Of a stretch of 64,000 nt of DNA, positions 24,224 through 37,006 are shown one piece after another. The first letter of the stretch is position 1; the number at the start of each line of letters is the position of its first letter. Both the position numbers and the translations under genes were made by a program. The stretch is from Bactrocera neohumeralis (Eukaryota; Arthropoda; Insecta; Diptera; Tephritidae). Below the pieces are notes generated by a model. It saw only the letters and a list, made by a program, of their open reading frames with translations, ran no database searches and was not told the origin of the DNA. Location: contig NC_065923.1 of assembly GCF_024586455.1 (NCBI RefSeq), positions 6,203,501 through 6,267,500 of the forward strand. The letters are read 5' to 3'.

Positions 24224-26059
24224 TATATATACTTTTATAATATGAATAAGATCCTCGATTTACTGTATGAATGCCACCTTCATGATGGTTTTATAAAAAA
24301 TATCATAATTTTGATTGCCGTAGGTTTAACCTCTCTATGAAAAACTAAAATTGCAATTAAAATGTACATTATTTAGCACGCGATATTTACTTTGCCTTAT
24401 TGTTGACACCACAAATATTCATTAACTTGAAAATTATCATAAAAAATATAATTTTGATAAACCCGCCACCATACAATGTACGCTTGCGCACACCCTTGCC
24501 CCGTGCACGCGCCAAATGACGCGGTCAAAAATGCAAACAAAGTGGAATATTGATTCCCATCGGGGTTGGCAACGCGCTCAACACGTTAAGTAGCGCACAA
24601 GGGGCATAAGGGCGAGATGCAACGCGAGATGATTTTAAGAACGCATATTATTCGGAGTATCCGGCGAACGGGGCAGCAGACGGTGATGATCAAAAACAAA
24701 AATATGCTACTCAAGTTAGGGTGTTAGAGTGTTTGGGTGTTAGGGCCGACCGTTAAACACGCACTTTCCACAGAATCGAGTGCTTTTCGAAAGACGCATT
24801 AATTCTGTTGAAATAATCCCACATGTCAAATGCTCAACCACCGAGGCAACGGCGCTGGTGTGCACTCTGGACGAGTCATTGCAACCGCATGAATCGGACA
24901 CATCGACATTTGTACAGCCATCCCAAAACAAAAAAAGGGAAAATATTGAAATTGCCATTGTCAAGGGATGTTGCACACATATACATACATGCGTACGTGT
25001 GTCAAATGCGTGCGTGCACCTACCGAATATAAAAATATGTATGTATGGTGTTCGTATTTCAACAAGTCACGCGAGTACACAGCAGGGAGCATTTTTTCAT
25101 TAGAACTTCTGTGCATCAATGCAAGCCTAAATACACACACACACCCACACACACTACGTGTAACATGCATGCGGAAAGCAACAATTTACTCCTTGAAATA
25201 AATGTGGCAGACTGCATATTTGCTTAAGTGCACACATTGAGTGGATTTTGAAAAGCAAATTGGAATTTCATTTTATGGCCTACACATACAACATAAGCAT
25301 CTGCATTAAGTCCAAACCCCGTCTTGTTCCCAAATCGTGCCCTATACAGTTCTTCCGTTACTCAGCCACACCCATGCTGTATGTATGTATGTATGTATTG
25401 TGTATGAATGTGTTTGTTCAGCTCATAGGAAATGTGATCGATCACTCTTTTCAGTTTGACAGTATCTATTTAAAAGATTAACTACACTCCACTATTTGTG
25501 AGGAAGTACCAGACGTTGTCTACAGCAGTCAGCCGGCTATAGCAAATTCAGGCATACAGTTATGTATGTATGTATGTTTATAATACATGTACGATGTGGT
25601 TGCATAAAGTAAATGCTTTCAATTTTAAAGTAAGCGACTGCTATTCGGTGAGTCGTGGTTTTGAAGCCTATTTTTAGGCTCTTAACCCATCTGCCCCATA
25701 TTTTGTTGTTTGTTGTTGTACTATTTATTTTATAATATAGAAATATTCGCCATGTTAGTTGCGTAATCATTTATGATGGTGTCAAAATTATTCGAAAAAG
25801 TGAACTCAGCTTCCTGATATATATTTCAGGCAGAGAATATATGATTTGATTTCAATTGAACGCATATTTAGGAATAACTAACTACCAAAATGTTTAAATA
25901 ATAATTTTTCAGTTTCACCGAGTCAAAAATTTAATTCCATAGAAATAGAAAAAAATTAAGTAATACTTATTTGTACATGTCAGCGAGTCACTTTGTGATA
26001 AAACTGGCATCGGTGCAATGTCACATCGGAATTTAAGTGTGTTCTACTAATGGATAGCC
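24224..26059. other. Intergenic, microsatellite-rich
   Basis: No supported gene. (AC)n and (TATG)n runs lie near 25036-25049, 25131-25156, 25379-25398 and 25560-25577. Overlapping short frames at 24.7-25.2 kb on both strands read through these repeats and are not called. Confidence 0.4.
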
Positions 26060-26480
26060 GAGTTTCGCGGGAACTTGGTCAGAGTTGGGCGACCATCGGT
26101 TCATGCGCTGTCACAAAGTCCTTCTGGACCAAGATCGATCGTAAGCGATCTAGTTAGTGTCCTCAGTAAGGCTAGCCTCTCCTTAATAGGCAATTACCGT
26201 ATCGTAGTCCATGCTAAAAGGTTGAAAATCTTTGGTAAAGACGAGGTGTATAAGCACTTCCTTCTTGGTCCCACGTTTGCATCTCAAACAAAGAACTTTC
26301 CGATTTGCCACCGAACTAGTGGTAATAGAAATTAAACGCTTGAACAAATTTTTATTGGCCACAAGGCACTTTACTGATTTGTGAGTTCGAATTACAGGAG
26401 TTCTATTTTTATGGCAACACAAAGAACTAGCAGTCTAAGTGCGATATTTGGAACAGCCATCTAACCTAACCTATTTACAT
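26060..26480 (+). mobile_element. LINE (non-LTR retrotransposon) 3' remnant
   Basis: The frame at 26075-26335 contains LIGNYRIVVHAKRLKIF followed by VYKHFLLGPTFASQTKNF. This corresponds in order and spacing to the (TGH)xxxxHAxRLGI ... xxHxLxxCPxLxxxR segment at the C-terminus of insect Jockey-like ORF2 proteins, with the Cys and His ligands largely lost. The sequence then runs to GGAACAGCCATCTAACCTAACC at 26451-26472. A TAACC-repeat tail is a typical 3' end for such elements in flies, as I recall. No reverse transcriptase core is present: this is a 5'-truncated, decayed copy. Confidence 0.6.
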
Positions 26481-27729
26481 AAGTTTTAAGGTTTAAAGAG
26501 AAAGCTTTTAAGAGAAACGTTTGCTCAAAGGAAGTTTGTTTATGCCAACGAAAATTAATCAAAATCATATTACAGCAGCGCGAATGAAAAGAAATACTCG
26601 TCTCTCAATGGAGCACAATTTATCCATGCCTATAGAGGAGTCTGGTGAAATAAATAATGAAATCAATGAAAGTGTGAATTACGTATTAATGAAAAAACAT
26701 AACATTTGCTTGCTTTTTTAAGAACAAACATGCATACATACAAACATACATATGCACATATCTTAGACGAGCATTCATAAATCTCAAACTTTACAATATG
26801 AAGAATATCATCGGGCACACACACATTTTTACTGTTTTCTGAATTGAATGGGAAATTTACGCAGCTTTTGGCCGACATTTAAGTGTCATGTGATGCCATC
26901 AGCCATCACCAGATCCCGCCATCAACAAATCCATTATTTCAAGCACATTTTTGTCAAAATTGAAAATTAATCGAGCAACCGCAGACTTTTTAATATGAAT
27001 GTGCATAAGGATAAGTATATGTATATGTACATACAAGTATTAACAGTATACCAACAAATACAGTGTACATAAGTTCCTCAAACTGGAGATTTAGAGATTT
27101 TTTGGAACCACCTTTTTTAATTGAGACATACTAGTGCTTCCGGAGTTGTTTACTTTTTTGAATCAGTCTCTAACCTCAAACTTAATTCGATTCATAATAT
27201 TTCGGAAATTATAATCTTTACATAAGTATCAGCCAATATTTTTGTAATGAAAAATTTAATTAAACTGTGCTAAAAATCACTTCAAATGAATAGCCAAAGT
27301 GATGTTGCACTCTTATACAAACTATAAAGTGACTTCCAGAAGGCAAATGCAAACATATGGCGCGCAAATTTATGCCGCAATCTTATCCAAAAATTTTAAT
27401 TGGCACGCATTTTTTATTTGCATACTGGATGTACACACATACATAAGTACATATGTATGTATGGCTCTAGAAATGAATGGGCTACGAAGCCATGCGCTAG
27501 AAACATATCTTGACAGATCAAAGTGTTTGAGCGACGCCCTCATCGCTTAACTTATAATTTGATGTGATCCATTTCCACATAAAACAAACATGTAAGCGGC
27601 ATGGGTGCGTATTTTTAGCAGCCTACTGGAAATTTAATGAGAATCCGATCTTGTGTCGATATGTATATACTAGGGTGGGTCAATGGTGCTTTGAGATACT
27701 ATTTTCAACAAACATAACACACTTCTTGA
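26481..27729. other. Intergenic, microsatellite-rich
   Basis: No supported gene. CATA runs lie near 26727-26758, 27012-27035 and 27434-27462. Confidence 0.4.
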
Positions 27730-28183
27730 AATACATTAGGGGTATTCGCTTGCTCTTGCAAGATTGCAGATTGCAAAAATACTATACCGAAATATACAAG
27801 GGCACGAGAGCACCCATTGCAGAATCTAGTGATATATGAATGGCTAATTCGGTCAATTTGTTGTGAATGACTATTAATTATTTTTAACAAAAAAACTGTA
27901 ACAAATCTTTATATTTTAAATAGAAATAATAAAATTTATTTAAAACTTACCTTCCTCAACAATTTAACGACGTAATATGTCTTTATGTAAAATGACAGCT
28001 AAAACAGGGTTGCAATTATATTTTTACGTGACATTGCATGCAAATATACATAGGTTTTGGTCTGACATATTTACAGCCATTGCAAATAATTTTCTGCGTG
28101 TATTTGTTGTTGTGCCGGTGAACCAAGAGGGCCTTGCACCGTGCAAGGGTTTTGCAAGAGCAAGAGAATACCCCTATTGTATA
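27730..28183. mobile_element. Non-autonomous DNA element with 32-bp inverted ends
   Basis: The 32 bases at 27730-27761 (core TAGGGGTATTCGCTTGCTCT) and the reverse complement of 28152-28183 (core TAGGGGTATTCTCTTGCTCT) agree at 29 of 32 positions by my count. The 454-bp interval between the outer ends is AT-rich and has no coding capacity. That is the structure of a MITE or foldback element. The interior also holds further GCAAGA/TTGCAAG blocks close to each end. A target-site duplication was not unambiguous. No autonomous relative is visible in the window. Confidence 0.7.
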
Positions 28184-28814
28184 AATTCACAGCCACACAT
28201 AAGTTCACATAAATTTTAACTTTATACCCTTGGCATTAATTCCCGTGCGTGCAAATTATATATAACCTAACGAAAATTTCTATTACTGACTGACCAATAT
28301 TTCAAATGTGCCAAACAATTAATTCAACACTAGAAATAGTATTTGTTACTGAATTCGCAATCAACAAGCGAAACATCAATTTTTGTTTTGATAGAATTAA
28401 AAGAGTTTTACAGTTATGTTAAGTGTTGCTCTGTATTCTCATATGTTTCATGTGCTCCTTGTGGAAATACTAGACAAATTTAAATGAAAAATATTAATTT
28501 TTATAATTTCAATAATTACGCTTATTATTATAAAATATTAAAAAAAATTAGTACACGTTATAATTATTAAAAGAAACACATACATACATAAATTAACGAT
28601 ATTTATTGAAATGACAATGCCATAATTTATTTGTAAACACTAAAAGTTTGAATAGCACTGCATGTTGAACTGTCATCATTCATTACAAAGATTAGTCATC
28701 AGCTGTATAATTTTGTGAGGCCATCAAAATATTTACAAAAAACGATTTATTTAAATTAATTTCCAACAGTTAGAGTAACTTTATCGTAAAGTTAAATCAA
28801 AAACAAATATTAAA
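28184..28814. other. Spacer upstream of CHMP5
   Basis: AT-rich spacer without recognised features. The last part should contain the CHMP5 promoter and 5' leader; no TATA box or clear initiator was identified. Confidence 0.4.
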
Positions 28815-29761
28815 ATGAATCGTCTGTTTGGAAAAGGTAAGCCCAAGGAGCCAGCACCAAATCTAAACGATTGTATTGCCGGGGTAAGTTTTCACAATAC
28901 TTAACAAAAGAAATGTTTTGTTCTAAATAAACAAGTATTTATGATTGGAAATCGTACCTTTTGAAGGTTGATACTCGTGCGAATAACATCGAGGAAAAGA
29001 TTACAAAGCTGGATAATGAATTGCGTAAATATCGTGAACAAATGTCGAAAATGCGCGAAGGACCGGCTAAAAACTCTGTAAAGCAGCGTGCTATGCGTGT
29101 GCTGAAACAGAAGAAGGCGTAGGCGCTCTGATGAGTTATAAAAGATATTTGTATTTACTGTGATTTTAATTGTAGTTATGAACAACAAGTTGAAGCACTG
29201 CGTAATCAGTCATTCAATATGGAACAGGCTAACTATGCTGCACAATCGCTAAAAGACACACAAGCTACTGTAGCTGCAATGAAGGATGGTGTCAAACAAA
29301 TGCAGAAGGAATTCAAGAAAGTCAATATCGATCAAATTGAGGTGAGTACGATTTGGTATGCACGTGCACAATTATTTCACCAGAAATTTTTTGGAATATG
29401 CTATTAAAGGATATCCAAGACGATATGGCCGATATGCTGGAACAAGCAGATGAGGTACAAGAAGCTTTAGGACGTACATATGGCATGCCAGAAGTTGACG
29501 ATGATGAACTGCAAGCAGAATTGGATGCACTAGGTGATGAAATAGCACTCGATGATGATACCAGCTACTTGGATGACATGGTGAAAGCACCATCAGCTCC
29601 CGATAAGGAACCAGGTGCCGATAGTATTGTACCCGGCAGTAAAGTATGTATAAAGATTGATACAATGAAGGAGAATTTTATTTTAAATATGTTTACAGAG
29701 TGGAATTGAAACTGACGAGTTTGGCTTGCCTAAAGTGCCCACTTCGGTTAAAACGTCTTAA
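28815..29761 (+). CDS. Vps60: Charged multivesicular body protein 5 (ESCRT-III, Vps60)
   Basis: Five coding exons: 28815-28883, 28967-29118, 29176-29341, 29410-29643 and 29699-29761, giving about 227 residues (human CHMP5 is 219). All borders are GT..AG and frames join cleanly. The start MNRLFGKGKPKEP, the EGPAKNSVKQRAMRVLKQKK segment, NMEQANYAAQSLKDTQ, the KVNIDQIED run, an acidic C-terminal helix region and the final DEFGLPKVP motif are all diagnostic of CHMP5. The protein is an accessory ESCRT-III subunit. It binds LIP5/Vta1 and helps recycle ESCRT-III through Vps4 during multivesicular body sorting at endosomes. The basic N-terminal and acidic C-terminal halves are as expected for autoinhibited ESCRT-III proteins. 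Four short introns of about 55-85 bp. Confidence 0.97.
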
Positions 29762-31758
29762 AAACATTTAGTTCGTTTTGCGTCTCTAGTAAGATGTCAA
29801 AATAGCAACGTTAATTAAGAGAATTTAAAGCTGTAATAATTGAAATGGATTTTTTATGTCTGCTTTCTTGTAAACATTTTATTTTTAGAATCATCATTAA
29901 ATAAGCTTCAAACATACATAAAAACTAAGTTGTTATTCGCTCCGTGTCTATATTTCATTGGGTCACTTCAGTTGGTAACTAATATTTTTTTGTTTACACT
30001 AACATTCGTTTCAGTCTACACAATACTTTCTTAATTAAAAGACATAATCTCCAGCGTCTTCTGATGTTTTATTTATCAAATCTTATATACTTCTTTTATA
30101 AGAAATTTTTAACAAAAATGTGTAATTCGAAATTTTAGTGTCTTGAGTATAAATGTATATGTAATGTATAGCGAACATTTAACAATGCTACTTGGCACAG
30201 TTGCATTTAAAAGTATGGCAACATTTATGTGTATTTTATTTCATTGACCTATGAACATATTAATACAAAGGTATGTTACACACCTGGACTATTCACTTGT
30301 GAAGTTACATAGAAATACTCGTATACATTTAAACAATTGTGCATAATACTTTTACTTACAATATACATACATACACTTAATTATTTCATAGAGCTTAAAC
30401 AAAAAACAAACAACAGTGCGTCAAAGTAATTCTATTGCCATTGGTGTATTATTTTTAAATGTTTGTGCACTAAATGTTTGAAAAATTGGGAAGATTTTAT
30501 TGTCAATTGAAACCAATGAAGTCTTCAGAATTGAAAAAGTTTATAAACATTTCTAAAATTCGGAAGCAAAAATTTAGTTAGCACAACAACATCGTCAAAA
30601 AAGTGTAAAAAGGTGGCTAGGAGCTTTGCAGACCAACGGTTGTGCTCAAAAAAGCGGTTTAAAATCTAGATATGTATGAAGAAACATTTTAGAAAAATAT
30701 TTAGATAAAATTAAAAAAAAATGAAAATTCAATATAACTTGGTTTAATATGTGATTCACGGAACGTAGTGACATCATCATTTGTTTTCGCATAATCAAAA
30801 AAAAACATATATTTAAAATAAAACGTAAATTTGAATAAACCTTATTGTGCAAAAGACATAGACATTATAATATTTATAAATTTTTAGTCGGCTGCCTGTG
30901 TCTCTATTTTAGTTTTTTAAGTACTTTACAGAGTATCGATTATTTCAACTATATAGATGGCTGGAAAATCACAATTATTATTTTTAAATAAACCATAAAT
31001 CAATAAACCCGATTTTTTGTTTTTGTTTTACAATTGTATATAATTATAAATATATCCTTGTCGTAGCACAATTCACAAACTATAAATTTAAAAAGACGGC
31101 CACGAAATTTTACTAATTCGACATAGTACACTTTCTATCAAGATATGTTTCCATGTATTTACATTTTTATTATTATTTTACGAATAGAACTTTCAGTTTA
31201 CAACAAATGACAGACTTTGTTAAACAAGGACAGACTTTAGCTTAATCCATAAGAATAATTTGGTAAACTTTAGTAAAAACTTGAATTATGTTAAAACTAT
31301 TATTGCCTAATCGTGTATTGGGACTTACATATGTAGATTTGATTAGGGACGTACACAGCTACATGCATAAGTAATTAAAATAACATACTGATATTGTTCT
31401 TGTATTTGGACTATTTCTTTGCTTACTTGATTAACTTGTGCGAAATGGTTGTGGAGCAGGTTGCATATAATGCGGTTAAGTGGAAATTTAAAATATTTTT
31501 AAAATCATCTGTAGCTTTCAAATACTTATGAATATAGAATAACTTTTATATATGTATATACATATGTACACGTATATATTATTGCGTACTTTTTTTTCAA
31601 CTTAATCTAATGCGAAGCACATTCTTAACGGTGGTGCAAAATATGAAAACAAAACGAAACACAAAATAAAATCAAATAACTAAAGAACATTAAAATACGA
31701 CAATAATCGAAATATACATAAATATAACATTCGCATGACAGTCTCAATTTTCATATAC
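29762..31758. other. Convergent 3' spacer between CHMP5 and the galactosyltransferase
   Basis: About 2 kb of AT-rich sequence with no supported gene. It must include the 3' UTRs of both flanking genes. An ATTAAA at 29896-29901 could serve as a CHMP5 polyadenylation signal. TATA/CATA repeats occur near 30361-30375 and 31550-31580. Confidence 0.4.
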
Positions 31759-33459
31759 TCAAACACAGCCGATTTGCTTATGCAAGCGCTTATTCATATA
31801 TTTAGCAGGAGGCGCGCAATACAAGCTCGTATTGGTCACATATAAATAGGCATCCAACATACTCTCATCTTTCACTTCATGCTGCGAGATGCTTCCACGA
31901 AAACTGCACCAGTCCCTGGCACGAGTATAACTAAATAGTGCATTGTGACGACGGGGCAGGTGAATTTTTTCTGCGCATATGCCTGTTAAGTAGACATCTT
32001 CGATGTGTATGAAGGTGGTATTTAGAGCGGCTTGGTATAATCGTGGTACCACGTCGGCAGACATAACATATGCGGAGCCGCTCAAGTATTTTGGATATTT
32101 ATCGCCCGGAAACATGTAGTATGGCATATACCATTTATTGCTAACCAACGACACTGGTCGTGAGGAACAAAATAAATGACCTCCCAGGTAATTTCTGGTA
32201 ATGTTGAAGCGATTTCGTGGTAATAACACATGGTATGTGTTTGTGTCATACAAATCCAAAGTATCGTTGTAGAGCGGTATCGTGCCACCTAATAGGTAGT
32301 GCAGAAGATTTGGCACATTTAGGAAAGTATCATCGTCCACTTTCATAAAGAATGCCGATCGCCGTGCGCAACGTTGAGTCATCCATTTTAGAGCAAGCAC
32401 TGATTTGAGGGTCAAATTGTTATAAGTATCGATGAAATTTTCTTGTATAATATCGCCGTATTGTTCGAACTCTGAGCGTATAAGTGATGATGTTTCATTT
32501 GACGGATCAGCATTGGGTCCATGACGACCCAACATAAAGTAAACTTTTACCGGTATCACAACAGGAATAGTACGTGTGTCCTGAAATGTTCAAATAATCG
32601 AAAAAATGAGCAAAGTCAAAATATTCTATTATTTCTAACTTTAAGAGCACTTACATTTGTTGACAGATTTAGGAATTTGCTATAGTATTGTAAACGTTCT
32701 GGCGACGGTTCCAAGTATTGACCTTCAAAACGCTTATGTAGTTTCGCAAACATGCCAATATTGAAGTGAGATGTGTTGCCCCATGTTTCACGTATGACTT
32801 GTCTGAAATAATTATTTTTTTATTAATATATCTTTATGAACATGAGTATATATATTTTGCATATATCAAACCTTATGGCAAAGTTCTGTATACTTGAACA
32901 AACAACAACCAGTAGAAACAACTTATTTTGACACACATGCTGAGGTTCCAGAATCACTGTGTTGTTATCAGGTAGCACATAATCAGCTAAATTCCTGGAC
33001 GTATTGAAGCCCCAATCCGGTAGTGCAGCTGTAACAAATAGACAAATATTAAAAATAAATATTGTACTTTTGAATTCTATAGTGAATAATGCACATTTTG
33101 TATTTCATTTATAATATACACTGATACTTACTATGTCGTGTGTGCATGTTCGGAATAAGTGGCATGTAGAATGACATTAACATTAAAAGTAATATCATTG
33201 TACAACATATTATACGTATTACAGCACGTTTTCGCCAACGCAATCCCGACATCATTATTTGAATGAAGGAAAACTCGTGCTTTCCATAATACTGCTGCGA
33301 TGTCCTCTTATACTCCAGCTCTTCATCACTACAATCCATATCACTATTGCCAACCTCTGCTGTTTCCAAGTCAGTTGAGGAATATATATCCGTGATGTCG
33401 CGCTTGTGATGACTCCTTTGTGGCAGTAATAAGCACTTTTCACGTTGACCCGGAACCAT
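31759..33459 (-). CDS. Beta-1,3-galactosyltransferase, glycosyltransferase family 31
   Basis: Four coding exons on the minus strand: 33459-33132, 33028-32872, 32802-32655 and 32580-31759, about 484 residues. It is a type II membrane protein, with a cytoplasmic tail of about 78 residues followed by one hydrophobic segment (about 79-100) and a lumenal catalytic domain. Family 31 hallmarks are present in order: AIRQVIRETWG, then KVDDDTFLN with the metal-binding DDD at about 293-295, LSGSAYVMS, and the IEDVYLTG block at about 404-409. Several NxS/T sites occur. Such enzymes transfer galactose (or GlcNAc/GalNAc) from UDP-sugar to glycoprotein or glycolipid acceptors in the Golgi. The substrate cannot be told from sequence. 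An internal GTG at 32559 is not the start; the upstream exons are clearly in frame. Confidence 0.93.
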
Positions 33460-34595
33460 TTTGCGTGCAACAAACGTTAGCTATCAGCATATTCAATCTA
33501 AAGTGCATTAATTGGTCCTGAAGCGACCTTAATTGATGTAGTTGTTATTTTTTAAGCCTGCGTAGAGTAAATGATGCATGCAACACCTGTTTCCTTTGTC
33601 GACCGGTTTAGAACTACATTGATCACGAGTATTTCGAGTAAACCCCTCAAATCTTATTTTATTACGTTTGTAGGTATTTACGTATGTATTTAGGAAGACA
33701 AGTACCCAGCACAGTATCACTTACTATTTTACAGTAGATAAAGAGACACTATTCAATATAATTTCAAATATTACCATGTTAATAAAATGATTAATTTCAC
33801 ACTGATAAACAATTTTATAGCAACTGCAGCAGAGTAATTTACCAACAAATGTGCAAACAAATAATTGATTGAATTGACCGCATAACAGCTGTCGGCCAGA
33901 GGTACCGACTCTCAATATTTACTGGGAGCTTATTCTCTTTTTCTGTAAGGAATTCTCTCTTCATTGTGATATTGAGTTATCATATATTAGCATTATGTAA
34001 AAATCCATATTTATTTAATAATTTAATAATTCTTTTGCCAAAAGTGGCAAGACTTAATTGACCAAGTGTGGTTATACACTTGGATTCAAATAAAACATAA
34101 TAAAGTCGCATTTTATGTTTCTGCGAAGTAATCGGTTACGAAATGAAACGTTCATAATCTTATGATATTGGCGACCCTATTCTCAGCACAAAACAAAAAA
34201 GCACAAAATAAATTGTTGGTAAATTGTATTCTAAAAGTGCTTTGGGTTTTCTTGTTGTAGCTCCGGTTTTAATTTAGATTTTGTGTATTAACATTTATAA
34301 ATTTTTGTGAACTAAATCCCGAAAATATTTTTGCAACAAATAAACGGACGATATTTGTGTGCATATGTTACATGTAATGAAAACTTAAATTTATGTAAAT
34401 TCAATCGAATAAATTCTGACACGCAGTACAAATGCACCAACCTATAATCTATACGTTGTAGAGTGGGCATACATGTAAGAAGGCAGAAAGTTACTGACGT
34501 GTCGCTGTGATCGATTTCAAAAATAACTAATGTAAATATTGTAGGTTATTGAAAGCGTTGACAATTTTAATCACAATAAACGTTCTTTTAGAAAT
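33460..34595. promoter_or_regulatory. Divergent promoter region, galactosyltransferase and SLC33A1
   Basis: The two flanking genes are transcribed away from each other, so this 1.1-kb spacer should carry both promoters and 5' leaders. I see no TATA box at a convincing position. Short open frames on the minus strand (33529-33915) have no family resemblance. Confidence 0.45.
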
Positions 34596-36292
34596 ATGAC
34601 TGTGCGCCGTCGACAGGAAACGAATGGGATGTCGGCTGATGAAAGTGACAAGCAGAAATTGCTGGTCGAAACACCACCGTCGGACTGTTCATCGAATGTA
34701 AATGATGAATTTCATGAGAAAACAGATATACGCGGCGATCGCGGAAATATTGCCATACTTTTCTTCCTCTACGTAATGCAAGGTATACCATTGGGTCTGA
34801 TAGCGGCCGTTCCGATGCTTTTGCAGAATCGTGGAGCTAGTTATAAACAGCAAGCCGAATTTTCCTTCGCGTATTGGCCTTTTAGTATGAAACTTTTATG
34901 GGCGCCAATTGTTGATTCCATCTACTTTCGGCGATTTGGAAGACGAAAATCATGGTTGGTTCCATCGCAATATCTAATTGGTATCTTTATGCTTTTCCTA
35001 TCATGGCAAGTAGAACGATGGTTAGGTGGTAATGGGTCTGATCCCAATGTACCATTCTTAACCATGCTGTTTTTTTTACTTAACTTTTTGGCCGCTACCC
35101 AAGATATTGCTGTAGATGGTTGGGCGCTTACTATGTTGAAGCGATGCAATGTTGGTTATGCGTCCACATGCAATAGTGTGGGCCAAACCGCTGGCTATTT
35201 TCTAGGCTATGTGGTCTTTATAGCGCTGGAATCAAAAGACTTTTGCAACAATTATCTACGCACAGAACCGTTGGATACAGGACTTGTGACATTGCCTGAA
35301 TTTTTATGGTTCTGGGGAGTTTGTTTCATGGTAGTGACGACTTTAGTGGCGATCTTTAAAAAGGAGAACGATGTACAGGATGCACATACGGCGGCACGTT
35401 ACACCGATGAACACGAGTTGAATCTACGCGAGAGCTACAAAATTCTCTTTGACATGGTGCGCATGCGCCCCATACAAATTTTAGCCGCTATATTGTTAAC
35501 CGTCAAAGTTACTTTTGCCGCCTGTGATGCAGTCACATCATTAAAATTAATCGATGCTGGTGTGCCAAAAGAGAAGTTAGCGCTACTGGTTGTGCCCATA
35601 ATCCCATTGCAAATAGTGTTGCCACTAATCGTGAGCCGTTATACCCACGGACCACGCCCAATGGAGATATATGTGAAAGCCATACCATATCGAATTGTCT
35701 TTAGTACGATAGCGGCCATCATTACTTATTGCACACCTTTTATGATATCGAACGGCCATGTACCCATCTACTACTATGTGCTCTTAATTGTTAATTACGC
35801 ATTGTACCAGGTGTTCCTCTACTGCATGTTCGTCGCTGTAATGGCATTTTTCGCGAAAATTTCCGATCCTGCAGTAGGTGGTACATACATGACATTCCTC
35901 AACACACTGTCGAATCTGGGAGGAAACTGGCCAAACACTGTGGTTTTGTGGTTGGTGGATGTACTAACATGGCAAGAGTGTACCCATGTAGACCCAAAAG
36001 TGGCCGCACAAAATAGTTGTCTGACAAAAACACAAAAATCGGTAAGTCTATTTGAAATATAATTTTATATCATAAATAATAAATGTTTAATTAGGAATGC
36101 GAGGCCGCCGGTGGTGAATGTAAAATTGTCTTCGATGGCTACTACATTGAATCGATTATATGTATAGTATATGGCATTGTGTGGTTGTTGTGTGTTCGGC
36201 GTTGGATAAACTATTTGCAAAACTTGCCCACGCGAAGTTGGTTGGTCGTTAAAAAGGGAAAGAGTGCTGGCAGTGCCAAAAAGTCAAGATAG
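34596..36292 (+). CDS. SLC33A1: Acetyl-coenzyme A transporter 1
   Basis: Two coding exons, 34596-36041 and 36095-36292, about 547 residues (human SLC33A1 is 549). A hydrophilic N-terminus of about 50 residues leads into roughly twelve hydrophobic segments. Highly characteristic blocks are FFLYVMQGIPLGL, FSFAYWPFSMKLLWAPIVD, FGRRKSWLVPSQY, ATQDIAVDGWALTML and GGTYMTFLNTLSNLGGNWP. The short second exon supplies the conserved ending (GECKIVFDGYYIESI). The carrier moves acetyl-CoA from the cytosol into the ER lumen, where it feeds protein lysine and ganglioside acetylation. The frame reading through the donor stops six codons later, which confirms that the intron is real. Start codon: first ATG after an upstream stop, with a short tail typical of the family. 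Confidence 0.96.
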
Positions 36293-37006
36293 CAATTCAT
36301 TGTATGACATGAGGAGGATGATGGTCACACCCACCTGTTGGATGACTTTAAGGTTGACGCGGTGGAAGAGTTGGAGGTGTATACTAAATCTGTGCGGAAT
36401 ATACATGCTTCGCCGATTTAAAACACAATTTGTTATGCCCTTTAGTATAGAATTAACATAATACAATATTTGTTTGAAAATTCCAATAATATGCTTTTAT
36501 ATGTATGTGAAAATATAGTGCAATTGAATTTTAGTTGTAAGGTATGCATTTGCTTAACCAGTGGTTCAATACAAAAACAATCGCCTTGCTGTCAAAAAGT
36601 TGTTGCAATCTATGGCAAAAACTGTGTGAGAGTAATGAGAATTGTGAAAATTGATGTTCGTCTTGTCCTAATATTAATTAAAATATAATACTGCAAAACT
36701 TGTATTTATATAAAAAAAAGGAAATTCCTACAGCTTAAGATTTGATGTAAATTCCTACATAAGTTATTTGTAAAAATTTTGGAGAATTGAAAAAAATAAG
36801 ACTCAAATATGCAGCCCGAATAATAGATGTTGTTTTATTCCAGCCTTTTTGTGTTTTGCGTGGTACATACAAAAATTTATATTATACATTTTCTATGCTG
36901 TATTAAATATTACTCCTTCCGAACACTAGCAAGCAAATCCAACCCCTTAGTACGTAATTGTAATTCGTTTGTGTTACACTTTACAGACTACTTTTTTCGT
37001 TTATAT
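36293..37006. other. Convergent 3' spacer between SLC33A1 and eIF3e
   Basis: Contains the 3' ends of both flanking genes. Two frames of about 65-70 codons lie just downstream of the SLC33A1 stop but carry no family signal. No RNA gene recognised. Confidence 0.4.

Noticed and set aside
24780..25227. Overlapping frames on both strands near 25 kb
   Set aside because: They run through AC and TATG microsatellites and give repetitive His/Thr/Tyr peptides.
32557..32559. GTG as start of the galactosyltransferase
   Set aside because: Three upstream exons splice cleanly in frame and supply the membrane anchor and the IRETWG motif.
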